64,000 bases of DNA from an uncultured Bacteroidales bacterium (GTDB lineage Bacteria > Bacteroidota > Bacteroidia > Bacteroidales > P3): assembly GCA_905234695.1 (NCBI GenBank), contig CAJOHZ010000019.1, positions 1 through 64,000 of the forward strand, written 5' to 3'. A program made the position numbers and the translations under genes. The notes under the pieces are model-generated. The model saw nothing but the letters and a program-made list of their open reading frames with translations, searched no databases and was not told the origin of the DNA. Of this stretch, positions 53,372-62,151 are shown one piece after another (position 1 is the stretch's first letter; the number at the start of each line of letters is the position of its first letter).

Positions 53372-55494
53372 AACGGATCCTCATCATAACAGCCCTCATG
53401 GGTGCCCTGTGGGCAGGGCCTGCCGGCGCACAGGAATCGCTGCCCACCGTATGGCAGAACTATATCGAGCTTATTGCCGAGGACGACGAGGAGGCGGTGG
53501 ATGAGTTGCTGGAGATGTACGACAACTGCCGCGAGAACCCCCTCAACCTGAACGACACCGTCAACCCGTTGCCGGAACTGCCTTTCGTCAGCACCCTGCA
53601 ACGGGAGTGCCTGCGGTCGTACATCACACTGTACGGCCCCATCCTCACCCTCGAAGAGCTGTACGGCATCAACGGATTCGACAGCCTCACGGTCGAACTG
53701 CTACGCCCGATTGTACACACCTCTACGGCCGAGGATTCGGGGCCTCCCTCGCTGGGCAGGATACTCAAATACGGACGGCATAACCTAGTGACGGGATGCA
53801 GCGGGACCGTCGAGGAGGCCCGCGGCTACCGCGACAGCATCTATGCGGGCGACAACCTCCGCATCATGTGGCGGTACAGCTTCAAATACAAAGACCTCAT
53901 CCAGCTGCAACTCTCGGGCGACAAAGACCCCGGGGAGGCGTTCTTCGGCGAACGGCAGCCGCAAGGGTTCGATTTCTACGGCTACAGCCTCATGGTGAAG
54001 AATATCGGCCTGTCGAACAGCCAGTGGGACGCCCAACGGCAACGGTGGACACATAGCACCTTCGGAATCCGCAAACTGGTGGTCGGCCAATACCACGCAC
54101 AATTCGGACAGGGGCTGACGCTGTGGTCGGGATACACCACCCGCACCCCGCTGGGCACCAGCATAAGCCGATACGCCCAGGGCTTCCGCCCCAGCGGCGC
54201 ATTCTCGGAGTACGGCTACCTGCGCGGAGCCGCCACCACGCTGGCGCTCACCCACCGCTGGGACCTGTCCATGTTTTACTCCTACGTGCAGCGCGACGCC
54301 ACCCTGCCCCGCAAGGCGGCGAAGGACAGCACCATCACATGGGTGCAGAGCCTCTACAACTCGGGCTACCACCGCACCGAGACCGAGATAAAGAAACAGA
54401 ACCAGCTGGACGAGCATTTGTTTGGCGGCCATCTGGAGTACCACAACAACATGCTGCGCGTCGGCCTGACAGGGGTCTCCATGATTCTGAACAAAGACAT
54501 CATTCCCGCCACGTATGTCTACAACGACAATGCCTTCCAAGGTGGGCACAACTTCAACACCGGAATCGACGCCACCTTCCGCTATAAGCACTGGCTGTTC
54601 TTCGGCGAGGCGGCGGCCTGCATCAACCACTACACCGATACCATTGCCTACAACATCAGTCCCGCCGCCATCGTGGGGACAGAGTTTATCGTGAACAGCA
54701 ACTACCGCGTCAGTGCCCTTTTCCGCCACTACTCCCCCACCTACCACAACCTCCACGCCAGCGCCATCGGGCAGAACGGCACCCCTCAGAACGAGACCGG
54801 CGGCGGCATTTACTATCAGGGGCTGCTGCCGCTGTCCGTCACGGCCACCCTCTCCGCCGACTGGGCGCAATTCCCTCACATGAAATACCTCATCTACGCC
54901 CCCAGCCACGCCAACGAGTACCGTGTGATGCTGTCGCGGCCGTCGGCATTCATCCGCGGACTGAAGGTGAACGTGCGTTACCGCTACAAGGAACGCGAGC
55001 GGAATATCACCCCTTCCCGAATGGTGGACGGAGAATACCTCCTGGAAAACACCTACCGCCACCAGATTCTAGGCGACATCGAATACAGCGCCGGCCCATG
55101 GAAACTGGTCTCGCGGCTGGCGTATGCCCATTATCGGGGCGACGTGACCCAGCCCGACTACGGCCTGCTGTTCTATCAAGACATCCAGTACCGGCCGTCG
55201 CGCATCCCGTTGACCGTCGCCACCCGTGTCACGCTGTTCGACGTAGACGACTACGAAGCCCGCCTGTACACCGTCGAGAGCGACTTCATCTATCAGTACA
55301 ACACCTCGTCGTTCCTCAACGAAGGCTATCGGTTCTACCTCCTGCTCCGCTACGACATCAGCACACATTGGAACATCGGCATCAAGTACGCCATCACCGC
55401 CTACAGCGACCGCGACACCTTCGGCTCCAGCTACGAACTAATCGACGCCAACCACCGCCAGCAGTGGCGCATCCAGATGCGCCTCAAATGGTAA
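53368..55494 (+). CDS. Helix-hairpin-helix outer-membrane beta-barrel protein
   Basis: Signal peptide; 'ILTLEELYGINGFDSLTVELLRPIV' HhH-like; beta-barrel-like C-terminus ending RIQMRLKW; 4-bp overlap with upstream gene. Confidence 0.75.
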   Translation: MKRILIITALMGALWAGPAGAQESLPTVWQNYIELIAEDDEEAVDELLEMYDNCRENPLNLNDTVNPLPELPFVSTLQRECLRSYITLYGPILTLEELYGINGFDSLTVELLRPIVHTSTAEDSGPPSLGRILKYGRHNLVTGCSGTVEEARGYRDSIYAGDNLRIMWRYSFKYKDLIQLQLSGDKDPGEAFFGERQPQGFDFYGYSLMVKNIGLSNSQWDAQRQRWTHSTFGIRKLVVGQYHAQFGQGLTLWSGYTTRTPLGTSISRYAQGFRPSGAFSEYGYLRGAATTLALTHRWDLSMFYSYVQRDATLPRKAAKDSTITWVQSLYNSGYHRTETEIKKQNQLDEHLFGGHLEYHNNMLRVGLTGVSMILNKDIIPATYVYNDNAFQGGHNFNTGIDATFRYKHWLFFGEAAACINHYTDTIAYNISPAAIVGTEFIVNSNYRVSALFRHYSPTYHNLHASAIGQNGTPQNETGGGIYYQGLLPLSVTATLSADWAQFPHMKYLIYAPSHANEYRVMLSRPSAFIRGLKVNVRYRYKERERNITPSRMVDGEYLLENTYRHQILGDIEYSAGPWKLVSRLAYAHYRGDVTQPDYGLLFYQDIQYRPSRIPLTVATRVTLFDVDDYEARLYTVESDFIYQYNTSSFLNEGYRFYLLLRYDISTHWNIGIKYAITAYSDRDTFGSSYELIDANHRQQWRIQMRLKW

Positions 55495-55524
55495 CGCCCC
55501 ACCCTCCATCTCAAAAACCTTTGG

Positions 55525-55554
55525 AAATATTTTCATTTGCAAATGAAAATATTT
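55525..55554. promoter_or_regulatory. 30-bp perfect palindrome, operator candidate at the island's left edge
   Basis: AAATATTTTCATTTG|CAAATGAAAATATTT, adjacent to TATCTTTG at 55558-55565. Confidence 0.6.
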
Positions 55555-55675
55555 TTGTATCTTTGCAAATGCATATATTATAATCCCGTGTACTCCTATA
55601 AACGATAATATCAAGATATTCAACCTCAAATCGTAATCACACAACATTTATTATATATAAAAAGGGAGAACATTC

Positions 55676-55738
55676 ATGGACGGCATCAAAAACATAGACA
55701 TATCGAACTTTAGAGGTACTCCAATGGTAGAGAATTAA
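55676..55738 (+). pseudogene. 20-codon ORF resembling the N-terminus of an AAA/SMC-like ATPase (5' stub) or a leader peptide
   Basis: MDGIKNIDISNFRGTPMVEN*; 'IKNIDISNFRG' is typical of the start of RecF/OLD-like ATPases. Confidence 0.35.
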
Positions 55739-55744
55739 AATGAT

Positions 55745-56779
55745 ATGGCTCCGAATAATATAACACAAATACCTGAAAGGTTTCTGAACGACATACGTTC
55801 CATCATTGAACATGGACGGCAAACAGCATACGCTGCAGCAGGTCAGGCGGCCATAATGACATACTGGAATGTAGGACAACGCATCGTGGAGGAGGAGCAG
55901 AACGGGAAGTCCAGAGCCGAATACGGAAAGCAAATCATACCCTTGTTGGCAAATCAGCTGACAAGGGACTATGGGACGGGATATGGCAGGCGCAACCTGG
56001 CATACTATCGTCAATTCTATCTCACATTCCCACAAAAGGAGATTTTGCACGACTTCGTGCAAAATCTTACATGGACACATATACGCCGCATCCTTTCGGT
56101 GTCAAATCCGGACGCACAACTATGGTATCTGAAAGCCGCTTCTGGCAATATGTGGAGTACCACGGAACTTGACCGCAACATCGCCACACAGTACTATGAA
56201 CGCCGCCTTGCGGCCCAATTGCCGGCAAATGTCGTCGACTTGCAGCAGAATACAGGGAAAGACCCACTGGATTATATCAAGAATCCTGTTGTGGCGGAAT
56301 TTATGGGCTTTCGTCGAGACAGCACATTCTCCGAGTCGGATTTGGAACAAGCCCTCATAGACAACCTTGAGCGGTTCATCCTGGAACTTGGACGTGGCTT
56401 TGCCTTCGTGGAACGGCAGCAGCATATTGTGACTGATACAGCCGACTTCTTTATTGATTTGGTTTTCTATAATTTCAAGATGAAACGTTTCGTGATTTTT
56501 GAACTGAAAACGCATAGGCTGACGCATCAAGATATAGGACAACTTGATATGTATGTTCGTATGTATGATGATTTGGTGCGGGGAGAAGACGACAAACCCA
56601 CTATTGGAGTGTTGCTCTGCACAGACACAGACAATACCATTGCACGCTACTCTGTGCTGCATGAAAGCGAGCAACTCTTTGCAGCCAAATACATGACTTA
56701 TATGCCAACCGAGGAAGAATTGCGCCGCGAGATTGAGCAGCAGAAACAATTTTTCCTGCAACAACACAATAGAGAATAA
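55745..56779 (+). CDS. YhcG/DUF1016-family PD-(D/E)xK nuclease
   Basis: N-terminal 'AYAAAGQAAIMTYWNVGQRIVEEEQNGKSRAEYGKQIIPLLANQLTRDYGTGYGRRNLAYYRQFY'; C-terminal 'DFFIDLVFYNFKMKRFVIFELKT'. Confidence 0.9.
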   Translation: MAPNNITQIPERFLNDIRSIIEHGRQTAYAAAGQAAIMTYWNVGQRIVEEEQNGKSRAEYGKQIIPLLANQLTRDYGTGYGRRNLAYYRQFYLTFPQKEILHDFVQNLTWTHIRRILSVSNPDAQLWYLKAASGNMWSTTELDRNIATQYYERRLAAQLPANVVDLQQNTGKDPLDYIKNPVVAEFMGFRRDSTFSESDLEQALIDNLERFILELGRGFAFVERQQHIVTDTADFFIDLVFYNFKMKRFVIFELKTHRLTHQDIGQLDMYVRMYDDLVRGEDDKPTIGVLLCTDTDNTIARYSVLHESEQLFAAKYMTYMPTEEELRREIEQQKQFFLQQHNRE

Positions 56780-56783
56780 ACTC

Positions 56784-56966
56784 ATGGCAAAGAATATAAA
56801 GATATACGGTTACCTTGAAGCCCTGTTGGGAGAAACGAAGAGTCAGAAAGAGTTGATAAAAGAAGCAAACCGCAACTACGAGAACACCCAGCACTGGAAT
56901 CTGGATGTAGAATATCTGGAGCCACTGAAAGCATTTATAGAGAAAAACATCATACAGCCAAAATAA
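56784..56966 (+). CDS. Small hypothetical protein (60 aa) between YhcG and MTase stub
   Basis: MAKNIKIYGYLEALLGETKSQKELIKEANRNYENTQHWNLDVEYLEPLKAFIEKNIIQPK, 4 bp after yhcG. Confidence 0.5.
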   Translation: MAKNIKIYGYLEALLGETKSQKELIKEANRNYENTQHWNLDVEYLEPLKAFIEKNIIQPK

Positions 56967-56967
56967 G

Positions 56968-57090
56968 ATGCCTGAACAAAGAGATAATAATAGGTTTAAA
57001 GCCATAGATTTTTTCTGCGGAGGAGGTGGTATGACACGGACGAGTATTTTTGTAAATACAAAAATGTCATTGGATATTAAACGAAAGTAA
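56968..57090 (+). pseudogene. N-terminal stub of a cytosine-5 DNA methyltransferase (motif I only)
   Basis: MPEQRDNNRFKAIDFFCGGGGMTRTSIFVNTKMSLDIKRK*: AIDFFCGGGGMT matches 5mC MTase motif I, then loses homology. Confidence 0.6.
57046..57065. promoter_or_regulatory. Inverted repeat overlapping a TATTTTTG -7 box, upstream of the GHKL gene
   Basis: ATTTTTGTA-AA-TACAAAAAT (9-bp arms); TATTTTTG at 57045-57052 fits TAnnTTTG; GHKL ATG at 57092. Confidence 0.5.
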
Positions 57091-57091
57091 T

Positions 57092-59824
57092 ATGGATAAC
57101 ATGACAAACACCTTAGTGTTGACTCAATACCGAGAAGGTGATGAATATAATGATTTCATCGGGAAATATTATCATTTCCCCGTAAATCAGGCTAAGTCTT
57201 ATCTTTCAATGTTTGATACGCTGCCAATAGAATTCGTGTATTATGAACCAATAAAATCAGGAAAAGGTGAGTTCTACGGATATGGCAGAATCACCACAAA
57301 ACCATTTAAAGATAAGAACAATGATGGGTATTATTTTGTAGAGATAGCCGACTACAAACCATTCAAGGAGCCTGTATCCTATAAAAATGCCCAAGGCGAA
57401 GTTATAGAAAAGATCCACAATCCAAACACTTATAATTCCAATAATGCAGTTAGACGCATTTCCAAATCATTTCTGGATGATGTTTGTTTAGACGGACATA
57501 TCCTTTTGAATTTTGAGTCAGATGCCCATTTGGTAAATATTTTAGGAGAGCAACTTATCGGCTCTGAAAAAGTTGGAATACTAGAACTAGTAAAAAATGC
57601 CATAGATGCATCTGCCAGTTACTGCAAAATCAGATTTGAGAAACTGCCCAATCTTCCTGCTGTAGACCCTTCACTTAACCAATTCAACAATCTCCCAGGG
57701 CCTGTAATTGTTATAGAAGACAATGGCGTTGGCATGAGTAGAGATGTCATTGAAAGAGGGTGGCTTCGCCCTGCCTCAACTATAAAAACAGAAATAAAAA
57801 ATAAACTTCGAGAAGAGAGAGAAAATGCCGAGAAGTCAGGTAATATTAGTGCTTATTTGTCTATAGTTGGCCAGTTAAAGAAAGAGCATGGCGGTAGAAT
57901 TCCTTTGGGGGAAAAGGGAGTTGGACGTTTTGCCACAAATAGATTGGGTACAAATTTAATTATCAGAACAAAAATCGCAGGTTCCCAAGAAGAACTTGTC
58001 CTGAGAATAAACTGGGACGACTTTGAGTTTACTGATGGCAGAAGCAAAAATTTGAGTTCAATAGGTGTTGAACTGACCAAGGAACCTCTTTCTCGCGATT
58101 ATGGGGAAAATGATTCTGGAACGCAGATTATTATTTTTGGAGGAAGAAAGGACTTTGAATTTGACGAAGAAAAAATCAAAGACATTAACAAGTCAATTAT
58201 GAGATTGAATTCGCCAAATCCAAGCCCCAAAATCTCCAACCCCAGTTTTCGCGCCTTCATAGAATGTCCTCAGATTGAGGATTTAGAGACGAAAGAGATT
58301 TATGAAGAATTCGTCCCTAACTTCAGTTTGGAAGCGTTGGTTGATGGGAATGGAATAGTTAGTGACTATTCGTTAAAATTTGTCTCACCACCTTCGGTTC
58401 CTCTACCAGATGAAGAATGGGAGGAAAAAGATTATGATTTACGAACTTCTAATTATACTTATTGGAAAGATCAACAAAATGGGCTTTTAAGAAAACCCAC
58501 CTGTGGCTCTTTTTACATTCATCTTGATGCGTGGTATAGAGGCAAGCCTTGGCTGGATGGCCCTGACCAGAAGGACATGTTGGAATACCTCTCTGATTAT
58601 GGAGGAATATCTATATATAGGGACAATGTTATCATCTTCCCTGCTGAATCTGGAACAAAAAACGATTGGTTGGGATTGTCGCAACGTAATATCAAACAAG
58701 GTTTCAGAATATCCTATTACAATATGATTGGTAATATTGAATTGGATCAATCCGAAAACCTAGATTTGATTGATAAAACAAATCGTGAAGGCTTAATTGA
58801 AAACCAAGCATATAAAGATTTATCCAAGTTGGTGGAGACCGTTGTACAGAACATCTTGGAGGTTAAGTATATAAGCAAACGTGACGAATATACAAACTTG
58901 ACTAAAGGAATCACCAGAGACCCAAAGAAACTTGGAGAAGCCACAAAAGCCAGTTCCGAAATCATAGATGGAATATACGAGCACTATTCCATTGAAGAAG
59001 ACCCGTGGAAAATTTTACGAAAACTAGGCAATTCGGTTCAAGAACGTAGGGCTGGACTTGTAAACTTATCAGAATCCATAAAGAATTTAAAAAAGAGTGT
59101 TGAGATTATAGAGGGAGTCCAGGATAAATTAACAGAGCAAGCGGGCTTTGGATTGGCTGCCGCAGTCTCTATTCATGAGCTAAACAAAATCGCCTCTAAT
59201 TTCTACATAGGCATTACGGAATTAATTAATGCAGGGAAAAAATATCAAGATTTCCAATTAGAAGATTTGCAATCAACATCAGATAGCCTCCGGTCAGAAC
59301 TGAAGCGTCTTGGTCCACTGAGAACAATTCGAAACGAAAGGGCCCGTGAAGTCAAACTGTCTCAGGCAATCAATTATGCTTTTGAGACATTTAAAAATAA
59401 ACTGGGAAAAAACAATATAAAGACTGATATTTCGCTTGACAACGACATAGTCGTTTATGCAAGATATTCGACATTATGCCAAGTTTTGGTGAATTTATTT
59501 GACAACAGCGTTTATTGGTTATCATTTGTGCCAGAAGATAGACGTTGCATATACATTAAGGTTGAAAGCGAAAAACGCATTGTTGTTTTTGGAGATTCTG
59601 GCAAGGGCATAGATGATGCGATAAGGCCTTATTTATTTGAAGCAGGATACAGTATGAAAATCCCGCCGAGTGGACTGGGACTTTATATTTGCAAGTCGTA
59701 TATGAGTGCAATGAAAGGTACTATATATGAAACACCTTCGCCAAATCGCCTTGATTATATTCAAGGGGCTCAATTTACTATTGATTTCAACCATGTTCCT
59801 GCAAGAAAGGAGGATGCAAAATGA
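57092..59824 (+). CDS. Double-GHKL ATPase: N-terminal PUA/EVE-like domain, Hsp90/MORC-type ATPase, C-terminal histidine-kinase-like HATPase with H-box-like motif
   Basis: First GHKL: ELVKNAIDA / VIEDNGVGM / GEKGVGRFATNRLG. Second: SIHELNKIASNF (H-box-like), NLFDNSVYW, VVFGDSGKGIDD, SGLGLYICKSYM. N-terminus 'YREGDEYNDFIGKYYHFPVNQAKSYLSMFDTLPIEFVYYEPIKSGKGEFYGYGRI' resembles PUA-like domains of restriction-associated HNH proteins. Confidence 0.8.
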   Translation: MDNMTNTLVLTQYREGDEYNDFIGKYYHFPVNQAKSYLSMFDTLPIEFVYYEPIKSGKGEFYGYGRITTKPFKDKNNDGYYFVEIADYKPFKEPVSYKNAQGEVIEKIHNPNTYNSNNAVRRISKSFLDDVCLDGHILLNFESDAHLVNILGEQLIGSEKVGILELVKNAIDASASYCKIRFEKLPNLPAVDPSLNQFNNLPGPVIVIEDNGVGMSRDVIERGWLRPASTIKTEIKNKLREERENAEKSGNISAYLSIVGQLKKEHGGRIPLGEKGVGRFATNRLGTNLIIRTKIAGSQEELVLRINWDDFEFTDGRSKNLSSIGVELTKEPLSRDYGENDSGTQIIIFGGRKDFEFDEEKIKDINKSIMRLNSPNPSPKISNPSFRAFIECPQIEDLETKEIYEEFVPNFSLEALVDGNGIVSDYSLKFVSPPSVPLPDEEWEEKDYDLRTSNYTYWKDQQNGLLRKPTCGSFYIHLDAWYRGKPWLDGPDQKDMLEYLSDYGGISIYRDNVIIFPAESGTKNDWLGLSQRNIKQGFRISYYNMIGNIELDQSENLDLIDKTNREGLIENQAYKDLSKLVETVVQNILEVKYISKRDEYTNLTKGITRDPKKLGEATKASSEIIDGIYEHYSIEEDPWKILRKLGNSVQERRAGLVNLSESIKNLKKSVEIIEGVQDKLTEQAGFGLAAAVSIHELNKIASNFYIGITELINAGKKYQDFQLEDLQSTSDSLRSELKRLGPLRTIRNERAREVKLSQAINYAFETFKNKLGKNNIKTDISLDNDIVVYARYSTLCQVLVNLFDNSVYWLSFVPEDRRCIYIKVESEKRIVVFGDSGKGIDDAIRPYLFEAGYSMKIPPSGLGLYICKSYMSAMKGTIYETPSPNRLDYIQGAQFTIDFNHVPARKEDAK

Positions 59825-61125
59825 AACACACAGTATGCTTTATAGATGATACAATACCAGTTTCTCAATATGGTGAGTATTTTAATGATACTGACATAAT
59901 AAGTAGCTCTGTTATCAAGTACCTGTTAAAAAAGGAAAATACAAAATGGAGAGATGACGTGGTAAAAAACATGTGTAAAAAACTGGTGGATGAACCTGAA
60001 AAATGGTCGGTGAGTGCATTCACATCTCCAGATTTCTACGACAATTACATAAAAGAGACAGTATATGCCCCAGAAATAGTCATATATGACTGGGATTATA
60101 ACTATGGACCAGGGTCTAACGAATCAGAGGAGCATTTGTTGGAGATTCTGAAAACATCGTACACAATGATTTTTGTCTTTTCTGAAAATGAACACATTGA
60201 TGATATTAATCAGATTATCCAAAATGATGAGTTTAAAAAATATGGAGACAGGCTGTGTGTTGTTGATAAAACCCAAGACAACAGCATTGAATATATTTTT
60301 TCTCAAATAGAACAGAAAGAACAAAACAATTTTTCGTTTGCATATGGTTTTGAAATTATACAGAAATCAAACAAAGCAATTAATAAGGTTTTATCCGAAC
60401 TATCAGAATTATCCATCTCAGATTTCATGGCTTTTATAGGTGTCCCTAATGGAAACACCTATAACACTTCTACCGAAGACTTTCTTGATGCCATTACTCC
60501 TAAATATAAGAGTCTATTGCAATCTGAGTCAAAAAATAGGGAGGTGGCAGTAAGCAAGTCGGACAATGTTGATTTACTGCACTTAAGAAAAATATGGGCC
60601 TATCGAATGTATGATAACCTCAATACTCAAAAGGTAAGGATGGGTGATGTGGTTAGGAATTCAGAAAATGATTTTTTTTTGGTTGTTTCCTCAGACTGTC
60701 ATTTAAACAAATTTCCAAAATCAAACTTTGGTTTCCTGACAATGGTTCCGATGTATCCGTGTGGCACAATAGAATCAATAAAAATCCTGAAAAAGAATGG
60801 GGTCTCTACCAAACTCACATCGTTGACAAGCAATAATAAATCTTCAATGACCATCCTTCCATGTATTCCTATCGACGGGAAACTAATTGATTTTATGATT
60901 GTCCCAAAGGGAATTGTGTCGGTTGCTCTAAAAGAGGAGAGTGGATCAAAAAATTTATTATATGATAATCTTGTTGGGTATACAAAAATCACATCAATTT
61001 CAGATCCGTTCAAGTCTCCATTAGTACAATACATCTTTGATAATATTACGGGATATGGGTGTCCAAATTTCCCTAATGAAATGATAGATAATATATACAA
61101 TAAGATAAAGCAGATGCTATCATGA
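59821..61125 (+). CDS. Atypical receiver-like protein with uncharacterised C-terminal domain (434 aa)
   Basis: Receiver-like strands TVCFIDDT, EIVIYDWDY, MIFVFSEN, LCVVDKT; ATGA overlaps with both neighbours. Confidence 0.55.
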   Translation: MKHTVCFIDDTIPVSQYGEYFNDTDIISSSVIKYLLKKENTKWRDDVVKNMCKKLVDEPEKWSVSAFTSPDFYDNYIKETVYAPEIVIYDWDYNYGPGSNESEEHLLEILKTSYTMIFVFSENEHIDDINQIIQNDEFKKYGDRLCVVDKTQDNSIEYIFSQIEQKEQNNFSFAYGFEIIQKSNKAINKVLSELSELSISDFMAFIGVPNGNTYNTSTEDFLDAITPKYKSLLQSESKNREVAVSKSDNVDLLHLRKIWAYRMYDNLNTQKVRMGDVVRNSENDFFLVVSSDCHLNKFPKSNFGFLTMVPMYPCGTIESIKILKKNGVSTKLTSLTSNNKSSMTILPCIPIDGKLIDFMIVPKGIVSVALKEESGSKNLLYDNLVGYTKITSISDPFKSPLVQYIFDNITGYGCPNFPNEMIDNIYNKIKQMLS

Positions 61126-62147
61126 AATATATATCTATAGATTTATTCTCTGGAGCTGGCGGCATGTCAGAAGGTCTCAAAATGGCAAAATTTAGAACAA
61201 AATATGCTTTTGAGATTGACCCTATTGCTGCCATGACCTACAGTTTGAATCATAGTAAAACAAAAGTTTTTACTCAGGATATCCGAACGGTTGATACTGA
61301 CGATATAAAAAAGGGCCTTCGTGGTAAAACCATTCATCTTTTGGCAGGTTGTCCCCCATGTCAAGGGTTCAGTTCCATCAGAAGACTTAATAGGAACAAG
61401 CCCGCAGAAGACGAAAGAAACTTTCTGATTAACGAATATGTAAGATTTGTTAACGATTTGCGCCCCTATACAATCATGCTTGAGAATGTTCCTGGATTAC
61501 AAATGTCCGACGACTTCAACAGGGCGGTAGATTATTTATGTGGGATAGGCTATAATATAGACTACAGGGTTTTAAATGTAAAAGACTATGGGGTACCTCA
61601 AAACAGAAAGAGATTAGTGTTAGTTGGTTCACGCATAGGTAACATCCATGTAGCCGAAGCAACAAATGAAAAGAACACAGTTCGTTCCACTATAGCAAAC
61701 ATGCCCTATCCCGAGTGCTGTGAAGATGAAGTACATAAAATATATCCACATCATATTCAAAGAATCCAGCAATTGATAAACCAAATTCCTCACGATGGAG
61801 GTAGCCTAAGGGATTTAGGGGAAGAATGGCAACTAGAATGTCATAAATCGGAAAATGTAGGATTTAATGATGTATATGGGAGATTACGATGGGATTCATA
61901 TTCTACAACCATAACAGGGGGATGTCTCAATCCCTCCAAAGGAAGGTTCCTACATCCTGAGCAAGACAGATGTATTTCTGCTAGAGAAGCTTCAATGCTT
62001 CAAACATTCCCTGTCGATTATATTTTTCCAGCAAATGTGGCAAAAACGAAAATTGCATTGATGATTGGCAATGCACTTCCTCCTAGATTCTGTTTTGTAC
62101 AAGCTTCGAATATAAAGAACCATTTGGACACCCTTCTTGACAACTGA
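61122..62147 (+). CDS. Cytosine-5 DNA methyltransferase
   Basis: Motifs I (IDLFSGAGGMSEG), IV (GCPPCQGFSS), VI (MLENVPG), VIII (QNRKRLVLVG), IX (REASMLQTFP), X (GNALPP). Confidence 0.95.
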   Translation: MKYISIDLFSGAGGMSEGLKMAKFRTKYAFEIDPIAAMTYSLNHSKTKVFTQDIRTVDTDDIKKGLRGKTIHLLAGCPPCQGFSSIRRLNRNKPAEDERNFLINEYVRFVNDLRPYTIMLENVPGLQMSDDFNRAVDYLCGIGYNIDYRVLNVKDYGVPQNRKRLVLVGSRIGNIHVAEATNEKNTVRSTIANMPYPECCEDEVHKIYPHHIQRIQQLINQIPHDGGSLRDLGEEWQLECHKSENVGFNDVYGRLRWDSYSTTITGGCLNPSKGRFLHPEQDRCISAREASMLQTFPVDYIFPANVAKTKIALMIGNALPPRFCFVQASNIKNHLDTLLDN

Positions 62148-62151
62148 ACCA

